Shown here: piece after piece, positions 29,466 to 37,642 of the stretch
Position numbering within the stretch: the first letter of the stretch is position 1
Layout of the letters: each line of letters begins with the position of its first letter
Assembly (NCBI RefSeq): GCF_003350925.1
Contig: NZ_KZ857174.1
Location: forward strand, 563,484 to 627,483
DNA length: 64,000 nt
Origin: Dyella tabacisoli
GTDB taxonomy: Bacteria > Pseudomonadota > Gammaproteobacteria > Xanthomonadales > Rhodanobacteraceae
Direction of reading: 5' to 3'
Program-made: the position numbers and the translations under genes
The notes under the pieces: generated by a model
Seen by the model: only the letters and a program-made list of their open reading frames with translations
Told to the model about the DNA's origin: nothing
Databases searched by the model: none

Positions 29466-30371
29466 GTGCTTACACGATTTATGCGACTTCGGCGCTGGAC
29501 GCAGGACCGCCTGCAGGAGCGTTTTGGATTTGACCTGACGCGCACAGGCTTCTACTCGCCGATCGTTGACCGGGTCGAAGTGAAGCAGCGCGCTGCGGCC
29601 ATCTGGTCAGCCCAAAGCCAGTCGCCGGAGCATATGCCCGGCCTGGACTTCCGGCCCGAGTATCAGACCCAATTGCTGGCCGGCGAAGTAGGCCGTGCAA
29701 TGGCGGCCTGCCAATTCGACCGGCACCCGCAGCCGGCGGGTACACCGCCGCGCTTCTTTATCGAAAACGGCCAGTTCGGTGACTTGGACGCACGGATGCT
29801 GGTCGGGATGCTGCAGGCGTTCCGGCCCAAGCGAGTCATCGAAGTGGGCTCGGGTTTCTCCACCATGGTGATGAACCAGGTCGCAGGCGAGAAGTTTGCC
29901 GGTCAAATGCAGGTCACCGCGATCGAGCCGTTTCCGCGCCCCTTCCTTGGCGCGCTGCCCCACGTGAAGCTGATTCAAAGCAAGGTACAAGACGTCGATC
30001 CGCAGGTGTTCGCCGCACTGGAGAGTGGCGACGTGTTGTTTATCGACTCATCTCATGTGAGCAAGACGGGATCGGACGTCAATCATCTGTTCTTTGAGGT
30101 GCTGCCGTTCCTGCGTGCTGGCGTGCTTATTCACGTCCATGATATTTGGCTGCCGCTCGATTACCCGCAAGATTGGGTGCTGGCCGAGGGCAGGAGCTGG
30201 ACCGAGCAGTATCTTCTGCGCGCATTGCTTACCGGATCCACGATGTACCAGGTCGAGCTGGCCGGGATGTATCTGCATCACTTCCTGCGCCCGGTGCTGG
30301 ACCAGGCTCTTGGAGCGTCAGCCGCGCAAGTGGGCGTCGGCTCAAGCTTCTGGATCCGCAAGGTTGCTTGA
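29466..30371 (+). CDS. Class I SAM-dependent methyltransferase (Methyltransf_24-like)
   Basis: About 301 aa. Motif I is VIEVGSGFSTMVMNQVA, followed by an acidic strand (VTAIEPFPR), the DVLFIDSSHVSKTGSDVNH segment and VLIHVHDIWLPLDYP, a pattern of class I methyltransferases often found near sugar or polysaccharide genes. The substrate is unknown. The start is uncertain: GTG 29466, ATG 29481 and ATG 29406 are all in frame and none has a strong ribosome-binding site. A GGGGAAC array begins 36 bp after the stop. Confidence 0.82.
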   Translation: MLTRFMRLRRWTQDRLQERFGFDLTRTGFYSPIVDRVEVKQRAAAIWSAQSQSPEHMPGLDFRPEYQTQLLAGEVGRAMAACQFDRHPQPAGTPPRFFIENGQFGDLDARMLVGMLQAFRPKRVIEVGSGFSTMVMNQVAGEKFAGQMQVTAIEPFPRPFLGALPHVKLIQSKVQDVDPQVFAALESGDVLFIDSSHVSKTGSDVNHLFFEVLPFLRAGVLIHVHDIWLPLDYPQDWVLAEGRSWTEQYLLRALLTGSTMYQVELAGMYLHHFLRPVLDQALGASAAQVGVGSSFWIRKVA

Positions 30372-30406
30372 GCTGGCCGGAGATGCAGCAGTGGTGTTTG
30401 GTGAGC

Positions 30407-30434
30407 GGGGAACAGGGAACGGGGAACGGGGAAC
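30407..30434 (+). repeat. GGGGAAC heptamer array (4 units)
   Basis: Three GGGGAAC units and one AGGGAAC lie 3' of the methyltransferase in its coding-strand orientation. The array faces an 8-unit complementary array at 30528. Confidence 0.9.
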
Positions 30435-30527
30435 ATGCAGCTTGAGTGGTGCTTGCGGTGCCGCGTTCTCTTTTTGATCTTTCTTTGTTTTTGCGCTTGC
30501 TTTTTTGCTCCTGCTTTTTAGGCTTTT

Positions 30528-30583
30528 CCCCGTTCCCCGTTCCCCGTTCCCCGTTCCCCGTTCCCCGTTCCCCGTTCCCCGTT
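30528..30583 (-). repeat. GGGGAAC heptamer array (8 perfect units)
   Basis: On the plus strand CCCCGTT is repeated eight times without error, ending 2 bp from the stop codon of the minus-strand sensor kinase. It can pair with the array at 30407-30434 to form a long hairpin between the convergent genes. Confidence 0.95.
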
Positions 30584-30585
30584 CT

Positions 30586-32034
30586 TCAGCCCTTCCCAGT
30601 CTGTGCCGGCGGAAACAATATCTCCACGCGTAAGCCGCCTTCGTTGCTCGACAAGTAATGCACTCGTGCGCGGTGTCGTTCGGCAATCCGTTGCACGATA
30701 GCCAGGCCCAGGCCTGTGCCTTCTTCGTGGCAGCCAGGCACGCGGAAGAAGCGCTCGCCGAGGCGGGCCAGGAATTCGGCAGGGACGCCGGGGCCGTTGT
30801 CTTCGATGCTGAGGCAGACTTGGCGGTCGTCTTCGATGGTTATCGCCACCGTCACGATGCTGTCGCGGCCGGCGTAGCGCAGGCTGTTGTCGATCAGGTT
30901 GTCGAGCAGTTCTTGCAAGGTCGTGCGGTCGCCGTCGATCCATACGGGGGCAGATGGGCCGTCGTAGCCGAGGTCGACGCCGGCGGCGAGGGCTTCGTGT
31001 ACGCGCAGGCTGAGCAACTCGGGAATGAATCGGCCCAGGTCGATCAGAGCGTGTACGCCGGTTTCATGCTCAGGCGACTGCGCACGGGTCAGTGCCAGCA
31101 ATTGGGTGGATGTGCGGCTGGCGCGGTTGGTCAGTCGCTGAATATGTTCCAGTGCATCGTTGACAGTAGCCGGGCTGGGGTCGGCCTGGGCACGTTCGAC
31201 ATGTACGCGCAGGCCGGCGAGTGGCGTGCGTAGTTGATGCGCCGCGTCGGCGATAAAGCGCTCTTGCAGGGCAAGCATGCCGCGCAGTCGTGCAAACAGG
31301 CCATCGATGGTGCGTGTCAGCGGCAGAATTTCCACCGGAACATCGACGTCGCTGATCGGCGCCAAATCATGTTCGCGCGCGGCCAGCCGCTTAGTGAGCG
31401 GATCGAGTGCGCGCAGGCCGATGCGCACGCCGTACCAGACCAGGGCGAAGACCGCGGCGATCAATAAGGCTTGGGCCGGAATGCTTAGAAACAGAATTTC
31501 GCGCGCACGCTGATGACGGTCGCGCAACGTCTCGGCCATGGTCAAGGTGAGCTTGTCGCTGGGGTCATGCGCGGCTGGAATGCTTATGCTGGCGGCGCGC
31601 AGTTTGCGGTGTTCTTGGGTCGTATTGAATAGCGTCGGGTCGCCGGTGGCGGCGCTCGGCGGCTGCAACTGCGGGTTGCCGGCCAATAGGCCGTGCTTCT
31701 GGCTGCTGACACTGAAATAGTTGTGTCCTTCTGAATCGTAGTCGAGCAGAAAGCGCGCCTGTGCCGAGATCTCGCCGTTTACATTCTCCTTGCTGAGCAT
31801 CTGCGCCATCGTGGACACGTTGTCGGCGAGGTCGCGGTCGTGCACATGGTTGGAATAGATCAGCGCACCCGCGTAAGTGATGAGGCTTTCGATCATCAGC
31901 ATCAGCATCAGCGGGATCAGCAAGAACGCCAGCAGGCGCCGCCGCAGGCTTTGCCGGCCATCAGGCGTCAAGATGCGGTACAGCCAGGGCTGTGGCGGGG
32001 CTGATGTCACCGGAGCGGCATCAGTGTCGCTCAT
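30586..32034 (-). CDS. Sensor histidine kinase (TctE/QseC-like)
   Basis: A 482-aa inner-membrane kinase. TM1 is about residues 33-58 and TM2 about 179-202, enclosing a periplasmic 2CSK_N-like domain. HAMP follows, then HisKA with FIADAAHQLRTPLAGL, the N-box LLDNLIDNSLRYAG, DNGPGVP and EGTGLGLAIVQRI. TctE-type kinases sense tricarboxylates or metals. The start overlaps the regulator's stop (ATGA). It is divergent from the PepSY-ApbE-reductase operon, which makes that operon a plausible target. The stop is 2 bp from an 8-unit heptamer array. Confidence 0.93.
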   Translation of the reverse strand: MSDTDAAPVTSAPPQPWLYRILTPDGRQSLRRRLLAFLLIPLMLMLMIESLITYAGALIYSNHVHDRDLADNVSTMAQMLSKENVNGEISAQARFLLDYDSEGHNYFSVSSQKHGLLAGNPQLQPPSAATGDPTLFNTTQEHRKLRAASISIPAAHDPSDKLTLTMAETLRDRHQRAREILFLSIPAQALLIAAVFALVWYGVRIGLRALDPLTKRLAAREHDLAPISDVDVPVEILPLTRTIDGLFARLRGMLALQERFIADAAHQLRTPLAGLRVHVERAQADPSPATVNDALEHIQRLTNRASRTSTQLLALTRAQSPEHETGVHALIDLGRFIPELLSLRVHEALAAGVDLGYDGPSAPVWIDGDRTTLQELLDNLIDNSLRYAGRDSIVTVAITIEDDRQVCLSIEDNGPGVPAEFLARLGERFFRVPGCHEEGTGLGLAIVQRIAERHRARVHYLSSNEGGLRVEILFPPAQTGKG

Positions 32035-32756
32035 GCCTGGCTATCCTTGGTTTCATCGGCGCGGGTTTCATTGATTTTGGCGTCACCGTTCTTGAGCTCT
32101 TCCAACAGATAGCCAAGGCCGCGGATGGTGCGAACCTGAGTGCCGGAATCGGCGAGCTTGCGGCGCAGGCGGTAGATCGCGATATCCAGGCCGTTGTCGG
32201 TAAGCTCCTCGTCCCAACTGCACAGTGCCTCGATCAATTGCGCACGGCTGGTGACCCGATCGGGTCGCGCGGCCAGGGCTTCGAGCAAGCCGAATTCGCG
32301 TGCGGTGAGTTCAAGCGGTGTTTCACCGAGCCAGGCGCGATGGCCGGGCAAATCGAGTCGAAGCTTGCCGATCAGCAGCTCCGGCGCACCTTGCGCGGTG
32401 TAGCGGCGTAGCAACGCGCGTACACGTGCTTCGAATTCGGCTAGCGCGAATGGCTTGACCAGGTAATCGTCGGCGCCGAGGTCGAGCACACGCACGCGTT
32501 CGCGCAGACCTTCGCGGGCGGTAACTACCAGCACGGGCAGGCCGCTGCCGCGTTTGCGTAAACGCTGCAGTACATCGCTGCCGTCGAGCGCCGGCAGGCC
32601 TAAATCGAGGATGAGCAGGTCATAAGGCGTGTCGCGCAATGCCGCGTCGGCGCGAGCGCCGTCGGCGACATGATCTACCGCGTGTCCGCCTTGGCGTAAC
32701 GAGGCGCTGACGCCAGCGGCGATGGCGGGATCATCTTCGGCGATCAGGATGCGCAC
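32031..32756 (-). CDS. OmpR-family response regulator (TctD/QseB-like)
   Basis: Receiver domain with IAEDD, phosphoacceptor Asp in LLILDLGLPALDG, Lys in VKPF, and a winged-helix domain with DNGLDIAIYRLRRKLADSGTQVRTIRGLGYLLE. I chose GTG 32756 (VRILIAEDD) as the usual receiver start, giving 241 aa; an in-frame ATG at 32795 adds 13 residues that look non-conserved. The region between it and the divergent PepSY gene carries a Fur-like box and two A/T palindromes. Confidence 0.92.
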   Translation of the reverse strand: MRILIAEDDPAIAAGVSASLRQGGHAVDHVADGARADAALRDTPYDLLILDLGLPALDGSDVLQRLRKRGSGLPVLVVTAREGLRERVRVLDLGADDYLVKPFALAEFEARVRALLRRYTAQGAPELLIGKLRLDLPGHRAWLGETPLELTAREFGLLEALAARPDRVTSRAQLIEALCSWDEELTDNGLDIAIYRLRRKLADSGTQVRTIRGLGYLLEELKNGDAKINETRADETKDSQA

Positions 32757-32790
32757 GATGGTTTCCGGGGAGGTAGGGGAGTGAGCGGGG

Positions 32791-32813
32791 CGCAATATAT
32801 TGCGTCAATATTG
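32791..32813. promoter_or_regulatory. Paired A/T palindromes (possible response-regulator operator)
   Basis: CGCAATATATTGCG (32791-32804) is a perfect 14-bp palindrome and CAATATTG (32806-32813) a perfect 8-bp one; together they read as near-direct repeats of CAATAT..TTGCG, a format that suits an OmpR-type regulator dimer. Confidence 0.45.
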
Positions 32814-32828
32814 CGAGTGATTCTCATT
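32810..32828. promoter_or_regulatory. Candidate Fur box upstream of the PepSY-ApbE-reductase operon
   Basis: Read on the minus strand, AATGAGAATCACTCGCAAT. Its core TGAGAATCACTCGCA matches 11 of 15 positions of the TGATAATCATTATCA Fur consensus. It lies 130 bp before the PepSY start and 54 bp before the response regulator start. Confidence 0.5.
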
Positions 32829-32957
32829 TGTGACAGCATGCGGCGCTTACCCAGGGGATGCATGGTGAGCAGCTTACTGCCCGGCACCCGCAGCCGGGAA
32901 TCGGCCTGGGTGTTGGCTACAAGAATCAGAAGATCAGTGCTGGCGCGCTGCTTTTCA

Positions 32958-33626
32958 ATGGACCATATACGGGCATCACCGCAGAGGCAGAAGTTGCAGG
33001 CGCACCAGCAAAATCCGTCCCCCCATCGCTCGTTCTGGCTCAAGCAGCTACATCAATGGCATTGGATCAGTTCGGCGTTGTGCCTGATCGGCATGCTGCT
33101 GTTCGCCGTCACCGGGATCACCCTCAACCATGCGGGGCGGATCGAGGCGAAGCCGCAGACGCAACATCGCCAGGTGCAGTTGCCGGCGCCGCTGCAGCGA
33201 GCGCTGGCCGGCGGCGATGAGCGCAAGGGCGAGCCGCTGCCGCCTGTTGTGGCTGATTGGCTTGGTGATGCGCTGGGTGTATCCATCAACGGTCGCAAAG
33301 GTGATTGGGCGGTGGATGAAATCTATCTGTCGCTGCCGCGACCAGGTGGCGATGCCTGGCTCAGCATCGACCGCGAAACCGGGCAGGTCGAATACGAGCG
33401 CACCGAGCGCGGCTGGGTCTCTTATCTCAATGATTTGCACAAAGGCCGCAACGCCGGCCCGGTGTGGGCCTGGTTTATCGACATCTTTGCACTGGCCTGC
33501 GTGATCTTTTCGGTTACCGGGTTGCTGCTGCTGAAAATGCATGCCGCCAAGCGCGGTGCTACCTGGCCGTTGGTCGCACTGGGCCTGCTGCTGCCGTTGG
33601 TGCTGGCTTTGATTTTTATTCACTGA
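32958..33626 (+). CDS. PepSY-associated transmembrane protein (candidate heme-binding electron conduit)
   Basis: A 222-aa inner-membrane protein. TM1 is about residues 36-56, then a periplasmic PepSY-like domain, TM2 about 168-192 and TM3 about 203-221. Histidines flank the membrane segments at positions 32, 35, 58, 161 and 195 (LHQWHW, LNHAG, LHKGRNAG, KMHAAK), the arrangement seen in heme-binding PepSY reductases such as FoxB. First gene of a five-gene operon with DUF2271, DUF4198, ApbE and diflavin reductase. ATG 32958 lacks a clear ribosome-binding site; upstream in-frame sequence looks non-coding. The heme role is inferred. Confidence 0.85.
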   Translation: MDHIRASPQRQKLQAHQQNPSPHRSFWLKQLHQWHWISSALCLIGMLLFAVTGITLNHAGRIEAKPQTQHRQVQLPAPLQRALAGGDERKGEPLPPVVADWLGDALGVSINGRKGDWAVDEIYLSLPRPGGDAWLSIDRETGQVEYERTERGWVSYLNDLHKGRNAGPVWAWFIDIFALACVIFSVTGLLLLKMHAAKRGATWPLVALGLLLPLVLALIFIH

Positions 33627-33639
33627 ATGAGGAGCGCCC

Positions 33640-34170
33640 ATGCGTCGTCTGAAGTTTTCCAATCTGTTGCTCTCGGCGCCTGCACTGTTGCTCGCAGCGC
33701 CCGTCGCAGCGGCCGATCTCAATGTCACCGTGCAGATTCCGCAACTCAATGTGGCCGAATATCACCGCCCCTATGCCGCGGTGTGGATTGAGCGCGAGGA
33801 TCACAGCGTCGCTACGCAATTAGCCGTTTGGTACGCGCAGAAAGAGAGCAAGGAGGGTGCCGGTACGAAATGGTTGCCCGACCTGCGCCAATGGTGGCGG
33901 CGCGGAGGGCGCGATCTCGCTTTGCCTGTCGATGGCGTTTCCGGTGCGACACGGCCTGCCGGACAGCAACAACTGAAGTTCCAAAGCGGCAAGGCGCCGT
34001 TGAACGATTTACCCGCCGGCAAATACGAACTGGTCGTCGAAGCGGCGCGCGAGGTCGGCGGGCGCGAAGTGGTGCGGGTGCCCTTCGTGTGGCCGGTTAA
34101 GTCGATGCAAAGCCTTGCTGCGCAAGGCCAGACCGAATTGGGTGCGGTCAAGCTCGACCTGGCGCCTTGA
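33640..34170 (+). CDS. DUF2271 periplasmic protein with a flavinylation motif
   Basis: A 176-aa exported protein: signal peptide MRRLKFSNLLLSAPALLLAA, mature start after AAA, then a DUF2271 domain (VQIPQLNVAEYHRPYAAVWIE ... WLPDLRQWWRR). Residues 98-104 read DGVSGAT, which matches the consensus around threonines that ApbE modifies with FMN in NqrB/NqrC/RnfG-type proteins, so Thr104 is a candidate site. The start has GAGGAG 5 nt upstream. It is 13 bp after PepSY, with apbE two genes downstream. Likely a periplasmic flavoprotein electron carrier; this is inference from motif plus context. Confidence 0.85.
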   Translation: MRRLKFSNLLLSAPALLLAAPVAAADLNVTVQIPQLNVAEYHRPYAAVWIEREDHSVATQLAVWYAQKESKEGAGTKWLPDLRQWWRRGGRDLALPVDGVSGATRPAGQQQLKFQSGKAPLNDLPAGKYELVVEAAREVGGREVVRVPFVWPVKSMQSLAAQGQTELGAVKLDLAP

Positions 34171-34211
34171 TCTTTTTGCTGGTCATCAATGACATTCTTT
34201 GGGAGTCCGAC

Positions 34212-35024
34212 ATGTTCAAGCGTTCGTTGAAATGGGCCGCTATCGCCCTGGCACTCAGCCTGCCGTTGGCTGCGCAAGCACACAAGATGTGGCTGTTGCC
34301 ATCAGCCACCAATGTGTCGGGTGTCGATCCATGGGTGACAGTGGATGCCGCCGTATCCAACGATCTGTTCTATCCCGATCACGTGCCGGCAGCGTTGGAT
34401 AAATTAATCATCACTGCACCGGACGGCCAGACGGCTAAAGCGGACAACGCGGTCACCGGTAAATACCGTAGCGTGTTCGACCTGCATCTCACCCAGCAAG
34501 GGACTTACAAACTGGCCCTCATCAGCCAGGGCGTGTTCGCCAATTACGAGATCAACGGCGAAAAGAAACGTTGGCGTGGTGATGCGGTGAATTTGCGCAA
34601 GGAGATTCCCGCGGATGCGAAACAGATCGAAGTTAGCGAATCGATCAATCGTGTCGAGACATTCGTCAGCAACGGCAAGCCCAATGAGGCTGCGCTGAAG
34701 CCCGGCGGCAAGGGTTTGGAGCTGGTGCCGGTTACCCATGTCACCGATCTGGTGGCTGGCGAACCGGCGACCTTTCAATTGCTGCTCGATGGTAAACCGG
34801 CGGCGGATCTGAAGATCACCGCCATCCCCGGCGCCACGCGTTATCGCAATGCGGCCGAAGAGATCAGCAGCAGCACCGACAAGAGCGGCAAGTTCAGTCT
34901 TACCTGGCCGCATGCCGGCATGTATTGGATCAATGCCAGCACCCAAGACGACAAGACCGAAGTGAAGCAAGCCAAGCAACGTCGCTTGTCATACACGGCC
35001 ACCTTGGAAGTGCTGCCGCAGTGA
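34212..35024 (+). CDS. DUF4198 periplasmic protein
   Basis: A 270-aa exported protein with signal peptide MFKRSLKWAAIALALSLPLAAQA. The mature N-terminus HKMWLLPSATNVSG is typical of DUF4198, whose members start with a His right after the signal and often sit with metal-transport genes; an N-terminal His can help form a copper or other metal site. The body looks like two Ig-like beta domains (FQLLLDGKPAADLKITAIPG, WPHAGMYWINASTQ). ATG 34212 has GGGAG 6 nt upstream. It may present metal or dock the substrate for the reductase pathway. Confidence 0.85.
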   Translation: MFKRSLKWAAIALALSLPLAAQAHKMWLLPSATNVSGVDPWVTVDAAVSNDLFYPDHVPAALDKLIITAPDGQTAKADNAVTGKYRSVFDLHLTQQGTYKLALISQGVFANYEINGEKKRWRGDAVNLRKEIPADAKQIEVSESINRVETFVSNGKPNEAALKPGGKGLELVPVTHVTDLVAGEPATFQLLLDGKPAADLKITAIPGATRYRNAAEEISSSTDKSGKFSLTWPHAGMYWINASTQDDKTEVKQAKQRRLSYTATLEVLPQ

Positions 35025-35051
35025 TGCGATGAAAGCACGCATCCCCCGTCG

Positions 35052-36023
35052 ATGACTCGCGCTCCCGCGCTACACAATCTGCACGGCCTGACCATGGGCA
35101 CCACCTGGTCGGTGCGCGTGGTCGTGCCGCAAAGCATTCCGTTGGATGCCTTGCAATACGGGATACAAGACCAGCTCGACCGAGTCGACGAGCAGATGAG
35201 CACCTATAAGCCAGCATCGGCGTTGTCGTGTTTCAACGCTGCATCGACTGGCTGGTATGAGCTTCGTGCGGAGTTTTTCGAGGTAGTGAGCCACGCCATA
35301 TGGCTGGCCAGCGACAGTGGCGGCGCTTACGACCCCACGGTGGGGCCGTTGGTGAATTTATGGGGTTTTGGGCCCGGTCAGCGCGCGCGTGAACGACCCT
35401 CGGCCGACGCTATCGCCGAGGCGCATGGGCGCATCGGCTGGTGGAAGATCAAGCTTGATCCGACGACCCGGCAAGCGTTTCAGCCAGGCGGCATCCAGCT
35501 CGATTTGTCCTCGGTGGCCAAGGGCTACAGCGTCGATCAGGTCGGTCGCTGGCTGGACCGCATGGGCGCGACAGCTTGGCTGGTCGAAGTGGGTGGAGAG
35601 TTGAAAGGCTATGGCATCAAGCCGGACGGCATGCCATGGCGTATCGGCATTGAGCGCCCCGATGCCGCCGCCGGTGCGGTCGAGCGGGTTGACCAGTTGG
35701 AGTGCACACTTGCCCTGAGCGGTCGTGCGATTGCCACCTCAGGCGATTATCGGCATCACTACGAGGACGGCGGTCAGGTTTATTCACACCATATCGACCC
35801 CCGCGATGGGCGGCCGGTGCCGCATGCCGTCGCCTCGGTGAGCGTGCTGGCCAGGGATGCGCTGCAGGCGGACCCGCTGGGTACCACGATGACCATACTC
35901 GGCCCGGAACAAGGGTTGGCGTATGCGGAGGCGCGCGGTTTGGCGGTGTTGTTTATCCTGCGTGGCGAGCATGGTCTGTACGAACGCATGTCGGCGGCAT
36001 TTGCGGCGGCATTGCGGGCATGA
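35052..36023 (+). CDS. apbE: FAD:protein FMN transferase (ApbE family)
   Basis: Transfers FMN from FAD to a Thr/Ser of a target protein. The 323-aa sequence has MGTTWSVRV (15-23), YDPTVGPLVNLWGFG (93-107), LDLSSVAKGYSVD (150-162), VEVGGELKGYG (178-188), ATSGDYRH (228-235), HHIDPRDGRP (246-255) and DALQADPLGTTM (269-280), covering the flavin and Mg sites. Oddity: no signal peptide or lipobox is visible, and no in-frame upstream start exists before a stop at 35022, although most bacterial ApbE proteins are exported. The presumed target is the DUF2271 protein of the same operon. It overlaps the reductase gene by 4 bp. Confidence 0.93.
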   Translation: MTRAPALHNLHGLTMGTTWSVRVVVPQSIPLDALQYGIQDQLDRVDEQMSTYKPASALSCFNAASTGWYELRAEFFEVVSHAIWLASDSGGAYDPTVGPLVNLWGFGPGQRARERPSADAIAEAHGRIGWWKIKLDPTTRQAFQPGGIQLDLSSVAKGYSVDQVGRWLDRMGATAWLVEVGGELKGYGIKPDGMPWRIGIERPDAAAGAVERVDQLECTLALSGRAIATSGDYRHHYEDGGQVYSHHIDPRDGRPVPHAVASVSVLARDALQADPLGTTMTILGPEQGLAYAEARGLAVLFILRGEHGLYERMSAAFAAALRA

Positions 36024-37642
36024 CGCCATGCGACAGCGTGTCTATGAAACGCGCGACTTTCGGCAATGCGATCTTGCTTGCGTTACTGATACTGCTCGCG
36101 TGCGGATTGTTCTCGTTGCACGCCGACGAGTTGTACTGGAGCGATCCGGGGTTGCTTCGGTGGTCGGGCGCTGCGACGGCGATACTGCTCTGGTTCGGCT
36201 TTACTGTATGGCGGTGGCGTGCAGCGAGGGCGGATGCGCTGCCGCTGTCCGCGTACGAAGCGTCGATCGTGATTGCCTATGCCAGTCAAACAGGCACCGC
36301 CGAACAATGGGCGAGGCAAACCGCGCAAAGTCTGCAGGTGGCGTCGCTGCCGGCGCGTTTGATCGAGTTGGAGCGGCTCGACCCCGATGCGATGCGTGCG
36401 GCAGGCCGTGTGTTGTTTGTCGTCAGCACCACCGGCGAGGGTGATGCGCCAGACAGTGCTGCACATTTCTTGCAGCGCTGGATGCGCGAGCCGGTCGATC
36501 TGGCCGGGTTGCAATATGGCTTGCTGGCGTTGGGCGATAGCGATTACCAAGACTTCTGTGGCTTCGGACGTCAACTGCAACACTGGTTGCAGAGCAGTGC
36601 GGCGCAGTCGCTGTTCGATCCGGTCGAGGTCGATAACGGCGACCCCGCCGCGTTGCGGCATTGGCAGCATCATCTGACCTTGCTCAGCGGCGCTAGTGAG
36701 ATGCCGGATTGGCAGCGCCCGCAGTATCAGCGTTGGCAACTATGTGAGCGACGCTTGCTCAATCCCGGCAGCCTGGGCGGGCCATGTTTTCATCTGGCTT
36801 TACGGCCGTTCGATGGCGTAGCCGATTGGCAGGCCGGCGATCTGGTCGAGGTGGGGCCGCGACATGCCGCAGAACACGTGTCGGAATGGCTGGCGCAACT
36901 ATCGCTTGATGGCGATGCGATGGTGCATGTGGAGGACACGCCACGGCGTTTGGCCGAACTGCTCGCATGCAGTCATCTGCCGGCCGCCGATGAGGTGCGC
37001 GGCTGGCCCATGGCGCGTTTGCTTGCCAGCCTGCAACCATTACCGCATCGCGAATACTCGATTGCATCGTTGCCGGTCGATGGCGCACTGCATTTGCTGG
37101 TGCGGCAGATGCGTCGCGAAGATGGCCGTCTGGGATGTGGCTCCGGCTGGCTGACCATGCATGCCGAACTCGGTGATGATATTTCGCTGCGCATTCGCAG
37201 CAATCCTCAATTTCATCCGCCGACAGATGCACAGCCGCTGATTCTGATCGGCAACGGTACCGGTCTGGCGGGCCTGCGTGCTTTGTTGAAAGCGCGCATT
37301 TCCAACGGCCAGCGGCGTCATTGGCTGCTGTTTGGCGAACGCCAGTCGGCTCATGACCATTACTATCGAGACGATATCGAGCGCTGGCAATTGGACGGCT
37401 ATATCGAGCGCATGGACTTGGTCTGGTCACGCGAACAGGCCGCGCGTATCCATGTGCAGCAGCGTTTGCATGAGGCTGCCGATGCGCTGCGGCAATGGGT
37501 GGCCGACGGCGCAGCGATCTATGTCTGCGGCAGTCTTGCCGGGATGGCTCCGGGGGTGGACGCCGTGTTGCGCGAGGTGCTGGGGGCGGCACAGGTTGAG
37601 CAGTTGCGTAGCGAAGGGCGCTATCGGCGCGATGTGTACTAG
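36020..37642 (+). CDS. Membrane-anchored diflavin reductase (sulfite reductase alpha/CPR-like)
   Basis: A 540-aa reductase. Two N-terminal membrane helices (about 14-34 and 45-66) anchor a flavodoxin domain (YASQTGTAEQWA 87-98; STTGEGDAPDSA 136-147; GDSDYQDFCGFG 172-183), then an FAD domain (REYSIAS 344-350; GCGSGWLT 372-379) and an NADPH domain (GNGTGLAGLRALLKAR 411-426; YVCGS 501-505), ending in aromatic VY. The domain order is that of CysJ/cytochrome P450 reductase. The connecting domain is short. It would feed NADPH electrons to the PepSY membrane protein; no sulfite reductase hemoprotein is near. It starts inside the apbE stop. Confidence 0.92.
   Translation: MTPCDSVSMKRATFGNAILLALLILLACGLFSLHADELYWSDPGLLRWSGAATAILLWFGFTVWRWRAARADALPLSAYEASIVIAYASQTGTAEQWARQTAQSLQVASLPARLIELERLDPDAMRAAGRVLFVVSTTGEGDAPDSAAHFLQRWMREPVDLAGLQYGLLALGDSDYQDFCGFGRQLQHWLQSSAAQSLFDPVEVDNGDPAALRHWQHHLTLLSGASEMPDWQRPQYQRWQLCERRLLNPGSLGGPCFHLALRPFDGVADWQAGDLVEVGPRHAAEHVSEWLAQLSLDGDAMVHVEDTPRRLAELLACSHLPAADEVRGWPMARLLASLQPLPHREYSIASLPVDGALHLLVRQMRREDGRLGCGSGWLTMHAELGDDISLRIRSNPQFHPPTDAQPLILIGNGTGLAGLRALLKARISNGQRRHWLLFGERQSAHDHYYRDDIERWQLDGYIERMDLVWSREQAARIHVQQRLHEAADALRQWVADGAAIYVCGSLAGMAPGVDAVLREVLGAAQVEQLRSEGRYRRDVY

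Noticed and set aside
30342-30686. ORF with GTGNGERGTGNGER repeats
   Set aside because: The peptide is only translation of the heptamer array between convergent genes; no start signal or domain.
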